Source: Campylobacter concisus
GTDB lineage: Bacteria > Campylobacterota > Campylobacteria > Campylobacterales > Campylobacteraceae
Length of the DNA: 43,121 nucleotides
Assembly (NCBI RefSeq): GCF_002913745.1
Contig: NZ_PPCG01000031.1
Span: 1-43,121, forward strand
Reading direction: 5' to 3'
Position 1 is the stretch's first letter. The number at the start of each line of letters is the position of its first letter. Made by a program: the position numbers and the translations under genes. Below the pieces are notes generated by a model. It was not told the origin of the DNA. It saw nothing but the letters and a program-made list of their open reading frames with translations, and ran no database searches. Below are positions 9,888 through 18,704 of this stretch, in pieces.

Positions 9888-11282
9888 CTACTCCACAACG
9901 ATCTCTTTTTCGTTTTTATAAATTTTCACCCTCGCTCGCTCAAAGCTATACTCGCCATCTTTTAGCCTTTTTTTGCTATAAACCCTGATCTTACCATGTG
10001 GTGTATGCAAGTAGCCACTCTCCAGCTTGCCTGAAATTTTAGCGATCACGTCGCCACTTCTAGCCTCACTTAGTTTTGAGCTATCAAGTAAATTTTCACT
10101 CACATCTTTTGTGCCATGCTCATTTATGATCTCATAAGAGCTCACTTCAAGCGCCTCTTTGTAAAATTTCACTCGCCTAATCAAAATGTCAAGCTCATCG
10201 CCCACGCCGACACTATTTTTAGGATCAAAAACGTAAATTCCACGGCGATTTTTCGAGACGATAAAGCCATGTTTATCTTTTAAGATGACAACGGCTCTTT
10301 CAACTAGCGCTGGCACATCCTCAGGATTTGCAAAAATCGCGTCAATGTCAGCTTTTTTATAGTTTTGATCCTCTACTTTTTTAGCTTCTTTTTTCAAATT
10401 TTCATTCGCAAGCATACCACTTTTAGCGGGACTTGGTTTGGTTGAGATTTTAAATTTAAGCGCAAAGTGATCTGAGTAAAGATCGCTATTTGCAAAGCCA
10501 TGCTCATCAACCACAAAGCTTGGCTTAAAGACCTCAAAACTGCCATCAATGTAGCTTAGATCGCCGTTTGCCATAAAGCTAGGCGAGAGCAAAACGTGAT
10601 CAATGGCTCGCTTTTTGCCATGAACTGCATGAGAGTATCTATCTTTTGGAGCTAAAAAGCTATAAAGATCGTAAAAACCACGAGTTGCGATGATACCATT
10701 AAGGATAGATTTTTGTCCATAAGGTGAGTTAAAATCGCCCAAAACAATAGCATTTTGCTCATCGCCAAGAGCAACCCTTAGCGTTCTTTCAGCCTTTTTT
10801 TGCATATTTATGCCGTTTTTATAAGCTGGGAAGTGATTAACAAAAACGCTAAATTTCTTACCCTCCACCTCAAAAACGACCTTTAAAATGTTTCTAGTTT
10901 TTACATTTGGCACTTCAAAAATTTCACTGCCACTTGGCTTTATCTTTGACACAAGAGCCAGCCCAACTGGAGAGTTTTTTGCCTTGCTAAAGGCTATAAA
11001 TTTATACTCACCGCCATCAACCAAAGCCCTTAAAACCTGCTCGTTTTCAACCTCTTCAAGTGCGATGATGTCGGTATCTATGGCATCTATAACCTGTCTT
11101 GTCCTTTTTAGTTTTGAGCTAGCCGCCTCGCAGTCCCACTTTGAAGTGCCAGATTTAAAGTCAGGATATTCGCTGCCATCATCCTTGCAGTCAAATAAAT
11201 TTTGCACGTTATAAGTTGCGATGCTTATCTCACTTGCAAACGCTATCAAAACGGCGAAAACTAATGCAAAGAGCGCTCTCAA
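9888..11282 (-). CDS. Secreted endonuclease/exonuclease/phosphatase-family protein
   Basis: Member of the EEP fold (DNase I/sphingomyelinase type), predicted to cleave phosphodiester bonds outside the cytoplasm. Residues 1-17 form a signal peptide (MRALFALVFAVLIAFAS). Active-site blocks follow in order: TYNVQNLF (about 23-30), ALEEVEN with the metal-binding Glu, VNHFPAYK (about 148-155) with His, VLGDFNSP (about 179-186), RAIDHVLLSP (about 225) and SDHFALKF (about 270). The C-terminal 180 residues hold a second module resembling an OB-like nucleic-acid domain. The start is TTG, overlapping the trmL stop (TTGA) behind AGGAG. Substrate unknown; it could be an extracellular DNase. Confidence 0.85.
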   Translation of the reverse strand: MRALFALVFAVLIAFASEISIATYNVQNLFDCKDDGSEYPDFKSGTSKWDCEAASSKLKRTRQVIDAIDTDIIALEEVENEQVLRALVDGGEYKFIAFSKAKNSPVGLALVSKIKPSGSEIFEVPNVKTRNILKVVFEVEGKKFSVFVNHFPAYKNGINMQKKAERTLRVALGDEQNAIVLGDFNSPYGQKSILNGIIATRGFYDLYSFLAPKDRYSHAVHGKKRAIDHVLLSPSFMANGDLSYIDGSFEVFKPSFVVDEHGFANSDLYSDHFALKFKISTKPSPAKSGMLANENLKKEAKKVEDQNYKKADIDAIFANPEDVPALVERAVVILKDKHGFIVSKNRRGIYVFDPKNSVGVGDELDILIRRVKFYKEALEVSSYEIINEHGTKDVSENLLDSSKLSEARSGDVIAKISGKLESGYLHTPHGKIRVYSKKRLKDGEYSFERARVKIYKNEKEIVVE

Positions 11283-11758
11283 ACCTCACTCCTAAAGTCA
11301 AATTTAGAGATGTTTTGTCTGATCGCCTCATACGCGATGATGCCAGCACTCATGGCTAAATTTAAGCTCCTGCCCTCTTTTCCCATCGGGATCGTTATGG
11401 CATTTTTAAAATTTATATCCATAAATTCTCTTGGCAGTCCCGTGCTCTCTCCGCCAAAAAATATAAAATCCCCTGGCTCAAATTTAGCGTCATAGTAAAG
11501 CTTATTTGTTTTTGTCGTAGCAAAGAAAAATCGCTCTTTGTGGCTTAAATTTGCCACCAAAAACTCGTCTAGGCTTCCCCAAATTTTTGGATCTAAAATT
11601 TTCCAATAATCAAGCCCTGCCCGTCTAACCGCCTTTTCGCTCAGGTCAAAGACCGTTGGCTTAACGATGTGCAGCTTTAAATTTGCATTTACGCACATTC
11701 TGCCGATAGCTCCGGTGTTTTGCGGTATCTGAGGATGGACTAGGACTATGTTAAACAT
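11279..11758 (-). CDS. trmL: tRNA (cytidine/uridine-34-2'-O)-methyltransferase
   Basis: SPOUT-class methyltransferase that 2'-O-methylates the wobble nucleotide of certain leucine tRNAs using SAM. The 159-aa length matches TrmL. The signature blocks of the SpoU/TrmL family are present: MFNIVLVHPQIPQNTGAIGR at the N-terminus, FFGGESTGLPREF in the middle and IPMGKEGRSLNLAMSAGIIAYE at the C-terminus, which form the trefoil knot that binds SAM. It is first in an operon with a secreted EEP protein, a 51-aa membrane protein and glyS. The stop overlaps the next (TTG) start. Confidence 0.95.
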   Translation of the reverse strand: MFNIVLVHPQIPQNTGAIGRMCVNANLKLHIVKPTVFDLSEKAVRRAGLDYWKILDPKIWGSLDEFLVANLSHKERFFFATTKTNKLYYDAKFEPGDFIFFGGESTGLPREFMDINFKNAITIPMGKEGRSLNLAMSAGIIAYEAIRQNISKFDFRSEV

Positions 11759-11792
11759 AAATTTATTTTTGCCTTAAAAAGTGTTATAAACT

Positions 11793-11816
11793 AGCTCATT
11801 TTAGCCAAAATGGGCT
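11793..11816 (-). terminator. Possible terminator between cca and trmL
   Basis: AGCTCATTTT (11793-11802) and AAAATGGGCT (11807-11816) form a stem with one mismatch and an AGCC loop in the 75-nt gap after cca. The T run is better on the plus strand than on the minus strand, so the assignment is weak. Confidence 0.35.
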
Positions 11817-11833
11817 TTTAAGAGTTTTAAAGA

Positions 11834-13006
11834 TTAAGATTTCCTAAATTTGCGCTTGCTAAGATATCTTGAAATTTCAAGCTCCTGAGCACGTTTTATC
11901 TCAGCGGAGATCAACTCATTTTTAAAGCCAGCCGATAAAATCTTACTCACATCGACCTTTGCGTCAAATTTAGCCTCATAAACTCCAAGCTCTTTTGCAC
12001 GCTCTATGCGCTCTTTATTATAAGCTCCAAGCCATGATTTTAAAGGCATATTTAGCGCGATTTGCATCATCTCTGCGTCACTTGGCATATCTTTAAAATA
12101 TGGCTCTTTTAAGATAGAAAAATAACTCTTTGGCAGGCGCATTTTCTCTAAAATTTCCTTTGCGTCAAGCTCAAATTCTCCAAAAAGCATATACAAAAAC
12201 AACCTCTCGTCATCTACAAATTTCCTAGCACTCTTTAGCTCAGCCAAAAAGTCATCACTTTCGCAAATCTCCACGCCAAAGATTTCTTTAAAAAGCTCAA
12301 GCACAAAAAGATAAAACGCCCCTTTTTCAAGCTCTTTTGCCCTAAAAAATTTAATGAGCTCTGTATTTATCCTATCACGGCTTAGATGCGCTAAATCAAG
12401 CGTTTTCATAAGCTCTAGCGTCTCGTTAGCTATGCTAAAACCAAGCCTAGCGCTAAACTGCACGCCTCTAAGCACCCTTAGCGGATCTTCTTTAAATTTC
12501 TCACTATCGATGTGCCTTAGCGTCTTGCTCGCAAGGTCCTTTTTGCCACCGTGAAAATCTAAAATTTCGCCGTTAAAGATATTCATCATCATGGCATTTA
12601 CCGTAAAATCACGCCTAAGACTTGCAAGACTTGGATCATTTATGTAGCTTACGGCAAAGTCTTTGTGCGAATTTCCGGTCTTGCTCTCGCTTCGTGGCAA
12701 GCCAAGATCGTAGTTTTTGTATTTGTAGATGAAGTAGCTTTTGCCAACGCCACTAGCCTTTATGCTAGCCATCAGCTCGTCAAATTTAGCAGGCTCTATA
12801 TCATAAACTTCGATGTCATAATCATAAATTTCTCGTCCCAAAAGCGCGTCTCTTACGCAGCCTCCGACTAGATAGACACGCTTGCCAAAAGGGGCAAATA
12901 GCGACCTAAAAAAGTCTAGCTCGCTATTTTTGTAAATGCTTGTACCAGTTTTTGCCTCAAATTTATTATTTTGAGAGATTTTGGAGTCTATTTTCGATGT
13001 TTGCAA
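11834..13006 (-). CDS. cca: CCA tRNA nucleotidyltransferase / polyA polymerase family
   Basis: Adds or repairs the 3' CCA end of tRNAs. The class II nucleotidyltransferase head is evident: YLVGGCVRDALLG (about 45-57) followed by DYDIEVYDI with the metal-binding D-x-D (about 62-70), then RRDFTVNAMMMN (about 134-145) and EDPLRVLRGVQFSARL (about 177-192). The 390-aa length suits a CCA enzyme without an HD domain. The only available start is TTG at 13006, which lies 41 nt inside the upstream CiaD-like gene and lacks a clear SD; MQTSKI at the N-terminus resembles what I remember for C. jejuni, which supports it. Last gene of the leuD-leuB operon. C. jejuni also has cca next to ciaD. Confidence 0.93.
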   Translation of the reverse strand: MQTSKIDSKISQNNKFEAKTGTSIYKNSELDFFRSLFAPFGKRVYLVGGCVRDALLGREIYDYDIEVYDIEPAKFDELMASIKASGVGKSYFIYKYKNYDLGLPRSESKTGNSHKDFAVSYINDPSLASLRRDFTVNAMMMNIFNGEILDFHGGKKDLASKTLRHIDSEKFKEDPLRVLRGVQFSARLGFSIANETLELMKTLDLAHLSRDRINTELIKFFRAKELEKGAFYLFVLELFKEIFGVEICESDDFLAELKSARKFVDDERLFLYMLFGEFELDAKEILEKMRLPKSYFSILKEPYFKDMPSDAEMMQIALNMPLKSWLGAYNKERIERAKELGVYEAKFDAKVDVSKILSAGFKNELISAEIKRAQELEISRYLSKRKFRKS

Positions 13007-13373
13007 GGGTAAATTCTAAAAATTTAGTCGTTAGCTCGAGCCTTTGGCTAAGCTCTTGCTCGCTAGTTTGCTTAAGCCCTTCAAAAAGCACCTCTATACG
13101 TTCAGCAAGGTTTGCCAAGAAAATTTCCTCCTCGCTTATCTCCCTGCTATTTGGCGAAATTTGCGCCACCTTTAGCTCTGGCTCGCTTTGCAAATTTACC
13201 TCTATCTCTGGCTCATCGGCCGTCTCTTGCTCCCTAGCCTCCATAGCCAAAAGCTCTTTTTTTAAATTTTCTCGCTCAAGCTCTTCTTGCTTTTTACTTT
13301 GTAACGCCTCTATCTTCTCAAGCTCGGCACTAACCTCACTAATAGCCATCCTAGCGATATCATCAAGCTTCAT
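12966..13373 (-). CDS. ciaD: CiaD-like protein (Campylobacter invasion antigen D homologue)
   Basis: 135-aa acidic, helical protein. C. jejuni CiaD (Cj0788, from memory directly before cca) is a secreted effector that acts on host MAP-kinase and IQGAP1 signalling. Here the gene occupies the same place, and the N-terminus ([14 protein letters not shown]) and C-terminal helix (AERIEVLFEGLKQ ... LELTTKFLEFTLANIENRL) fit the family; the middle (residues 20-85) is Glu/Lys-rich, low complexity and poorly conserved. The ATG at 13373 is preferred because it overlaps the stop of the upstream TPR gene as ATGA; a GTG at 13388 is the alternative. Whether it is exported or acts on host cells in this organism is not shown by sequence. 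Confidence 0.72.
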   Translation of the reverse strand: MKLDDIARMAISEVSAELEKIEALQSKKQEELERENLKKELLAMEAREQETADEPEIEVNLQSEPELKVAQISPNSREISEEEIFLANLAERIEVLFEGLKQTSEQELSQRLELTTKFLEFTLANIENRLQNLSK

Positions 13374-13615
13374 AATCTTATCAACCACCTTTTAAATTCA
13401 TTTATCTCTTCGTCACTTTTCATCCTGATAAAAAACTCTTTCATCTGCTCATTTTTTATCGCGCGCTCTTTGCGAAGTCCGCTAAGGCGGTTTATCGCGC
13501 TAAGGGCGTCCTTGTTTGACGGGTCTTGTTTTAAGATGTTCTTGTAAATTTCAAGCGCATCGTCTTTTAGCCCTTGAGCCTCGTAGATCAGTGCTTCAGT
13601 GATTGTGTTTTTCAT
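13370..13615 (-). CDS. Small tetratricopeptide-like protein
   Basis: 81-aa protein with one clear TPR-like helical pair: [20 protein letters not shown] followed by [17 protein letters not shown] (about residues 8-45), then a charged helix ([18 protein letters not shown]). A single TPR unit usually acts as a protein-docking piece or forms oligomers. Its ATG lies within the last codons of leuB (20-nt overlap), and its TGA overlaps the CiaD-like start. The tight coupling suggests that it is made together with the CiaD-like protein, perhaps as a partner, which is inference. Function unknown. Confidence 0.8.
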   Translation of the reverse strand: MKNTITEALIYEAQGLKDDALEIYKNILKQDPSNKDALSAINRLSGLRKERAIKNEQMKEFFIRMKSDEEINEFKRWLIRL

Positions 13616-14678
13616 TTTTGATAAATCCTGCTATCACGTCGCCTATCTCGCTTGTTGAGCAAACCTCAACTGCGTTAAAAGCGGCGATATCTTTTGTTCT
13701 ATATCCCTTTGCAAGAGCTGTTTTTACGGCATTTTCTATAGCATTTGCCGCCTCACTCTCGCCAAATGCGTATCTTAGCATCATCGCTGCGCTTAAAATG
13801 GTCGCGATCGGATTTGCTATGCCCTGCCCTGCGATGTCTGGAGCTGAGCCATGAATAGGCTCATAAATTCCCACTTTGCCGCCCATGCTAGCGCTTGGTA
13901 AAAGTCCTATCGAGCCACAAACCATGCTCGCTTCGTCACTTAAAATGTCGCCAAATAAATTTTCAGTCAGTATGACGTCAAAATTTGCTGGCGCCCTTAC
14001 TAGCTGCATCGCTGCGTTATCGACATACATAAAGCTAAGCTCTACTTCAGGATAGCCCTTTGCCACCTCGCTAGTCACCTCGCGCCAAAGCTGGCTTGTC
14101 TCAAGGACATTTGCCTTATCGACCATGCAGACCTTTTTCTTGCGAAGCATAGCCGTCTCAAAGGCGATCTTTGCGATGCGCTCGATCTCAAATTTAGAAT
14201 AAACCATCGTATTAAACGCTCTATCTTCGCCTTTTTCTCTAGGCTGTCCAAAATAAAGCCCACCAGTTAGCTCGCGAACCACGACAAAATCAACGCCCTT
14301 TAAAACCTCTGGCTTTAGCGTGCTAGCATCCACTAGCTCGTCAAAGATGATGGCTGGGCGTAAATTTGCATAAGCTTCTAGCTCTTTTCTGATCTTTAAA
14401 AGCCCGCTCTCTGGCCTTAGGTGTCTTGGTAGGCTGTCCCATTTCTCGCCGCCGATCGCTCCAAAAAGCACAGCGTCGCTACTAAGTGCTGAGCTTAGCG
14501 TCTCATCTGGCAGTGGCTCGCCAAAAACGTCGCAGGCTGCGCCGCCCATAAGCTTGTAGTCATACTCAAATTTGATACCAAACTCGGCACTTACGACATC
14601 TAAAACCTTTATCGCCTCGTCGATGATCTCAGGACCGATACCATCGCCTTTTATAACGCAAATTTTATAGTTTTTCAT
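13596..14678 (-). CDS. leuB: 3-isopropylmalate dehydrogenase
   Basis: NAD-dependent oxidative decarboxylation of 3-isopropylmalate in leucine biosynthesis. The 360-aa length is standard. Seen motifs: [11 protein letters not shown] (about 8-18), [26 protein letters not shown] (substrate arginines, about 86-105), [14 protein letters not shown] with the catalytic-region Tyr/Lys, [17 protein letters not shown], and [14 protein letters not shown] for NAD binding near 276-289. An AGGAGCGGCG SD precedes ATG 14678. leuD is 9 nt upstream. leuA and leuC are not in the window. Confidence 0.97.
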   Translation of the reverse strand: MKNYKICVIKGDGIGPEIIDEAIKVLDVVSAEFGIKFEYDYKLMGGAACDVFGEPLPDETLSSALSSDAVLFGAIGGEKWDSLPRHLRPESGLLKIRKELEAYANLRPAIIFDELVDASTLKPEVLKGVDFVVVRELTGGLYFGQPREKGEDRAFNTMVYSKFEIERIAKIAFETAMLRKKKVCMVDKANVLETSQLWREVTSEVAKGYPEVELSFMYVDNAAMQLVRAPANFDVILTENLFGDILSDEASMVCGSIGLLPSASMGGKVGIYEPIHGSAPDIAGQGIANPIATILSAAMMLRYAFGESEAANAIENAVKTALAKGYRTKDIAAFNAVEVCSTSEIGDVIAGFIKNEKHNH

Positions 14679-14687
14679 CGCCGCTCC

Positions 14688-15173
14688 TTAGTTCATCTTC
14701 GCTTTTGCGTACTCAATAAGGCCGCCAGCGTTTAAAAGCTCTTGCATAAATGGCGGGATAGCGTTAAATTTATACTCTTTTTTTGTGCTTTCATCTACGA
14801 TGACACCGTTATCTACGTCGATCTTTAGCGTGTCGCCCTCGTTTATCTCATCAGTTTCTTTTATCTCAAGTATCAAAAGCCCTGTGTTAAAGCTATTTCT
14901 ATAAAAAATCCTCGCAAAGCTTTTAGCCACAACAGCTGCTATGCCAGCCTCTTTTAGCGCTAATGGGGCGTGCTCTCTTGAGCTGCCGCAGCCAAAATTT
15001 TCGCCAGCTACGATGATGTCGCCTTTTGCTATTTTTGAGCTAAATTTAGGATCAGCGTCTTCCATGATGTGTTTTGCTAGTTCTTTTTCGTCTGAAGTAT
15101 TTAAATATCTTGCGGCGATGATGATATCAGTGTCGATATTATCGCCAAATTTCCAAACTTTGCCTTGTTTCAT
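14688..15173 (-). CDS. leuD: 3-isopropylmalate dehydratase small subunit
   Basis: Small (swivel-domain) subunit of isopropylmalate isomerase, which works with LeuC to convert 2- to 3-isopropylmalate. The 161-aa length fits the shorter, archaeal-like LeuD class found in epsilonproteobacteria. Motifs: GDNIDTDIIIAARYLNT (about 10-26), and GENFGCGSSREHAPLALK (about 57-74) that carries substrate-binding serine and arginine. First gene of the run leuD-leuB-TPR-ciaD-cca; an upstream TAAAAT (minus strand, near 15210) may be its -10 box. Confidence 0.96.
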   Translation of the reverse strand: MKQGKVWKFGDNIDTDIIIAARYLNTSDEKELAKHIMEDADPKFSSKIAKGDIIVAGENFGCGSSREHAPLALKEAGIAAVVAKSFARIFYRNSFNTGLLILEIKETDEINEGDTLKIDVDNGVIVDESTKKEYKFNAIPPFMQELLNAGGLIEYAKAKMN

Positions 15174-15452
15174 TTTTAACCTTTAGTTTTGTAAATTTGG
15201 GCTGATTTTAACCAAAAGAAGCTAAATAAATAATCAAAACTCGGCAGCTATCGGTTAGTGTGGGTAAATTTAAGGTATTTTAAACGATGTGCATGAGCTA
15301 AGAATTTAAGTCTTACTAAATTTAGCGGCAAAATGGCTAAAAAGCAAAAATAAAAACATGCACCGCCTAGTTTAGCAGTTTAATGTCTATGCTCAGTTTT
15401 ATCAAGCCAGCTAGCCTCCGCCAGCAGGATTGTAAATTTAAGAGCGGTTATT

Positions 15453-16307
15453 TTATTCGTAGTATTCGTAGCTGATTTGTAGCTTTTTGTATAGGCCGAT
15501 CTCTGTTATGTCGCCGTTTTCGTAGTATTTGTCCGCTGGCTTAAATTTGACCGAGGTTTTATGCGTCAAATTTCCCCGCCCGTCCCTGCTTATATCCTTA
15601 AACTGCAAGATTTGCCAGATTTTTGCCTCAGAGCCGAAGTAATTTACCGACGTATACTCCATTTCATCGCCATTTGCGGCGTAGTAATAAACCCATTTTG
15701 AGTTCGGAGTTTGCGTGATTTTTTCGTATTCGCCGTTTGGCTTGCGCTCGAAGCTTATCTCTATGCCGTGCCGCGGCTCCATATTATCTTCTATCCGCGT
15801 TAAAGTGCCCTTTTCGTCGTAGACGTAGCTATCGTCTATCACTAGTTCCCTGCCCGAATACACAGCCCGAGCGATCATTTTGCCGTCCTTGCCGTAAGTA
15901 GTTTTCTCCGTGCGCGGGTAAAATCTATCCTCGATATACTGCTCTTTAGCCGTCGCGACTAAATTTTCGCCGTCAAATTCGTATTCGTAGAGATAAACGG
16001 CGCTATCTTGATATTTTTTGCGCACTAGTCCGTCTTTGCCATACTCAAACAAAACCGAGCTATTTGGTACGCCGTTTATATGCTCGGTTTCTTGCACTAT
16101 ATAGCCGTTTTCGTTAAACTCCGTCCGCTTCACGCGCGTATTTTCTAGCGTGCCAGAGCCGTCTATAGAGTATTCGTACTCCGTAGCCGTCATGCTTTTG
16201 ACCTTGCCTTTTAGATCCTTTTTGCTCCAGTCGCTTTGCGGTAAAATGGCCGAATTTAGAAAGCAAATCGCTGATGCCGCCACTAAAATAGCCTTTAAAA
16301 TTTTCAT
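15453..16307 (-). CDS. Secreted YD-repeat-like protein, unknown function
   Basis: 284-aa protein with a signal peptide (MKILKAILVAASAICFLNSA). The mature part has repeated short beta-hairpin strings of the type YEY.FDGENLV, TYGKDGKMIARAVY, YVYDEKGTLTRIEDN, FNENGYIVQETE, which resemble YD/RHS-type or MORN-like repeats and suggest a beta-solenoid or sheet in the periplasm or outer surface. ATG 16307 is chosen over 16352 because AAGGA sits 6 nt upstream and the signal peptide starts there. Codon use is unusual next to its neighbours (more GCC, CCG, CGC, TCC and few AAATTT strings), which suggests horizontal origin. I cannot assign a function. Confidence 0.75.
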   Translation of the reverse strand: MKILKAILVAASAICFLNSAILPQSDWSKKDLKGKVKSMTATEYEYSIDGSGTLENTRVKRTEFNENGYIVQETEHINGVPNSSVLFEYGKDGLVRKKYQDSAVYLYEYEFDGENLVATAKEQYIEDRFYPRTEKTTYGKDGKMIARAVYSGRELVIDDSYVYDEKGTLTRIEDNMEPRHGIEISFERKPNGEYEKITQTPNSKWVYYYAANGDEMEYTSVNYFGSEAKIWQILQFKDISRDGRGNLTHKTSVKFKPADKYYENGDITEIGLYKKLQISYEYYE

Positions 16308-16455
16308 TTTTATCCTTTTTAAACCATGCGTATCATACTCAAAAAGCGGCATAGTCAGTAAAATTCTGGCTTTTATGAGCTTAAAAATGCACTTAAACTG
16401 GCTTAAGTTTTAAGCAAGTCTGAGGTGAATTTACATTTTTTGGGGTTTAATAAAT

Positions 16456-17349
16456 TTAAGCCTTGGCCTTTTGTAAAATCTCTTTCATCTCATCTTCACT
16501 AAGTGGCTCAACAAGCACGTTTGCAGCGTCAATGAAGCGGTATTTCTCTTTTGGTAAATTTGCCATGAAAGCTCCATATTCGCACTCATCAAGCACGTGC
16601 GCGTCACTATCATCCACGCCCACAACTAGCGTAAGCACCCAGCGCGAGACCTTGCGATCTCCAAGCGCCTCTTGTGCCTGCCACGACGGAGATGGAGCAT
16701 AAGGCAAAATGGTCGGTAAATTTTCACTAAGCGTATATGTGCCAAGAATTTCGTTGCCGTCTTTGTCTTGATAGAGGTGCTCTTTTGCGCTATATGCGTC
16801 AAGATACTGCACCTGCCTCATCATCTCATCAAATTTAGCCGCAGGGCTGGCACTAGCAAAAATTTCATCTACCATAACCGCATCAAACGCCACGTCTCGC
16901 TCAACGCCAGAGATATAAAGCGTTTGATTTTTCTCTTTTGCATCTTTTAACGCCTCAAGCCCCCACATGATGTCAGCCTCGTAGTCAAATTTTAAAATTT
17001 GCTCACTATCATAAATTTTTTCGTTGTCGCACTCTATTTTTGAGCCAGTTTGGGCTGAAAGTTTTGACAGTAGCTCAAGTGCGATCTGCCAGTCTCCGAC
17101 GCCACTTGGAGTATAAACTCGCACGATATACTCGCCATCTTCGTAGTTTAGCTCAAAGCCACGAGCACTCTTTTGCCACACGCCTGCTATCATCACGTCA
17201 GCACCCAGTTCACTTGCCCTTGGCTCCTCTTGCTCACTGTTAAAAAAGAAAAGTCCCTCAACAAGAGCTGAAATTTCACGCTCACTTAGCGCCTTTGCGT
17301 ATCCGCCAAGCAGCTTCTTTTTATTTTTTACACTAAATGTCAAACTCAT
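16456..17349 (-). CDS. DUF4299-like protein
   Basis: 297-aa cytoplasmic, acidic protein that I place tentatively in DUF4299, an uncharacterised family (from memory of similar proteins, not a search). Blocks such as MSLTFSVKNKKKLLGG at the start, GVGDWQIALELLSKLS in the middle and RWVLTLVVGVDDSDAHVLDE toward the end look like conserved cores; no catalytic motif stands out. ATG 17349 is preferred over 17403 because GGAG lies 6 nt before it and it no longer overlaps the DsrE-like gene upstream. With that start the gap to the DsrE-like gene is 17 nt, so the two may be cotranscribed. Confidence 0.75.
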   Translation of the reverse strand: MSLTFSVKNKKKLLGGYAKALSEREISALVEGLFFFNSEQEEPRASELGADVMIAGVWQKSARGFELNYEDGEYIVRVYTPSGVGDWQIALELLSKLSAQTGSKIECDNEKIYDSEQILKFDYEADIMWGLEALKDAKEKNQTLYISGVERDVAFDAVMVDEIFASASPAAKFDEMMRQVQYLDAYSAKEHLYQDKDGNEILGTYTLSENLPTILPYAPSPSWQAQEALGDRKVSRWVLTLVVGVDDSDAHVLDECEYGAFMANLPKEKYRFIDAANVLVEPLSEDEMKEILQKAKA

Positions 17350-17366
17350 AAATTCTCCTTTTTGCT

Positions 17367-17726
17367 CTAAAATGTCATCACCTGATCGCACTCTCTCACC
17401 CACTCGGACAAGATATCCATGCTGCCTTTCACCTCAGCCTCAAAATAAGGCTCTCCCACATGCAAACCGCACCTTGTTTGGCAGCTACCACAAACCTTAA
17501 GCATCGCGCCACCAGCGTATAGCTCTTTTAGCATCGCTACTAGATCAACGTCGTAGTTTTCTGGCTTTTTGGTGCTATTTCGCGCAAGATCGACTGCGTC
17601 GTTCATGAGAAAGATCCTAACATCTTCGCCCTTTTCTTTTAGCGCTCTAGCCAGCCTTAGTGCGTTGTAAGCGTTATCCGTACCGCTATATGGCTGATTT
17701 GTAAATATAAATAGAAATTTTTTCAT
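17367..17726 (-). CDS. DsrE/DsrF-family protein
   Basis: 119-aa protein with the DsrE fold used in sulfur relay and persulfide transfer. The N-terminal KKFLFIFTNQPYSGTDNAYNALRLARAL strand-loop-helix and the FLMNDAVDLAR motif (about residues 40-50) are typical. Cysteines cluster at LKVCGSCQTRCGLH (about 77-90), where the sulfur-carrying Cys of DsrE/TusD proteins is found; the CxxC pair plus a third Cys is suggestive of sulfur or metal chemistry. No other tus/dsr genes are here, so it is likely an orphan copy. Exact partner unknown. Confidence 0.85.
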   Translation of the reverse strand: MKKFLFIFTNQPYSGTDNAYNALRLARALKEKGEDVRIFLMNDAVDLARNSTKKPENYDVDLVAMLKELYAGGAMLKVCGSCQTRCGLHVGEPYFEAEVKGSMDILSEWVRECDQVMTF

Positions 17727-17799
17727 CTATTATCCTTTTGCTAAAAATGTAGTGCAAACTGGACAAATTTTAGCCAAGCTAGGTAAAAAGGGGATAAAT

Positions 17800-18399
17800 T
17801 TATCTAAAAAGCAAGAGCATGCCGATCGTGCAGACGATGATGGCAGTGCAAATTTCAAGTAGCCTTAGGTGTATTTGTAAAAATTTCTTTAGCATAGCTC
17901 CGCCAAGTGCGTAGATATTTAGCGCGCAAAACTCGATGAAAACGAGCGTTACGGTGATAACGCACATGCGAGTGAGACTAAAAGGGTCATCTTTATCCAA
18001 AAATGTAGGCAGCAAGGCTGAGAAAAATATCCACGCCTTTGGGTTTGAGACGCTAACGATGAGGCCATTTATAAACATCTGCTTTTTGCTTGGCAAATTT
18101 GAGACATTTGTGATGCTAAGTTCGCCCTTGCCAAAAAAGAGCATCACACCAAGATAGAGCATATAAAGGCCTGCGATGATATTTAGCGCCTTAAATGCGT
18201 ATTCAAAATGATGCAGCACCGCTCCCACGCCAAGCATGCAGCTAAACGAGACAAACGTGATCGCTAAAAGCTGCCCAGCCATCACGAAAAACGAGTGCTT
18301 GTAGCCAAAGCTCATACCAACGCTCATCGCATAAGTCATGTTGATGCCTGGCATCAGAGAGATAGGTGCAAGGGTGATAAAAAATAGCAGGAAATTCAT
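17800..18399 (-). CDS. LysE-family amino-acid exporter
   Basis: 199-aa inner-membrane protein with about six hydrophobic helices, fitting the LysE/RhtB superfamily of amino-acid and small-molecule exporters. The diagnostic N-terminal motif SLMPGINMTYAMSVGMSFGY (near 13-32) corresponds to the family's PGP-less variant, and GLYMLYLGVMLFFG plus SNPKAWIFF (near 124) are also typical. ATG 18399 with AAGG 6 nt upstream is preferred over the TTG at 18423. Substrate cannot be told from sequence. Confidence 0.88.
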   Translation of the reverse strand: MNFLLFFITLAPISLMPGINMTYAMSVGMSFGYKHSFFVMAGQLLAITFVSFSCMLGVGAVLHHFEYAFKALNIIAGLYMLYLGVMLFFGKGELSITNVSNLPSKKQMFINGLIVSVSNPKAWIFFSALLPTFLDKDDPFSLTRMCVITVTLVFIEFCALNIYALGGAMLKKFLQIHLRLLEICTAIIVCTIGMLLLFR

Positions 18400-18668
18400 G
18401 AGATGCCTTGAAATTTTAGTCAAATGCTAAATCAAAATCTATAAATTTATGATAAAAGAAGGCTTTATTAGCAAATTTAGCTTGCTTTTGGACGTGAGAA
18501 ATTTGGCTTTAGAGCTAGGACATTTTTATCTAGAAAATTTAATAAATTTAGTGCAAAAACAAAGGCGATTTTGTATCTGTTTCGCAACCTAGATGGCAAA
18601 TTTATCTTTTGCCACGTAGGCACTCTATAAATTTAATTGCCTTTAAAGCTGGCTAAATTTAAACCACA

Positions 18669-18704
18669 AAATAGCCCACTAAAAATTTAGAAATTTAGGC
18701 TATT
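18669..18704 (-). terminator. Possible terminator after the DUF1877-like gene
   Basis: AATAGCC and GGCTATT form a 7-bp stem around a long AT-rich loop that includes the DUF1877-like stop codon; TTTTG follows on the minus strand. Weak because of the loop length. Confidence 0.35.

Noticed and set aside
15355-15445. Possible short gene or RNA in the gap after the YD-repeat gene (MSMLSF... frame)
   Set aside because: No SD, overlaps the end of the annotated gene on the other strand, and no stable RNA fold seen by eye.
18449-18592. 47-codon plus-strand frame in the gap between the LysE and DUF1877-like genes
   Set aside because: No Shine-Dalgarno, no recognisable domain and opposite to flanking genes; probably chance or a relic.
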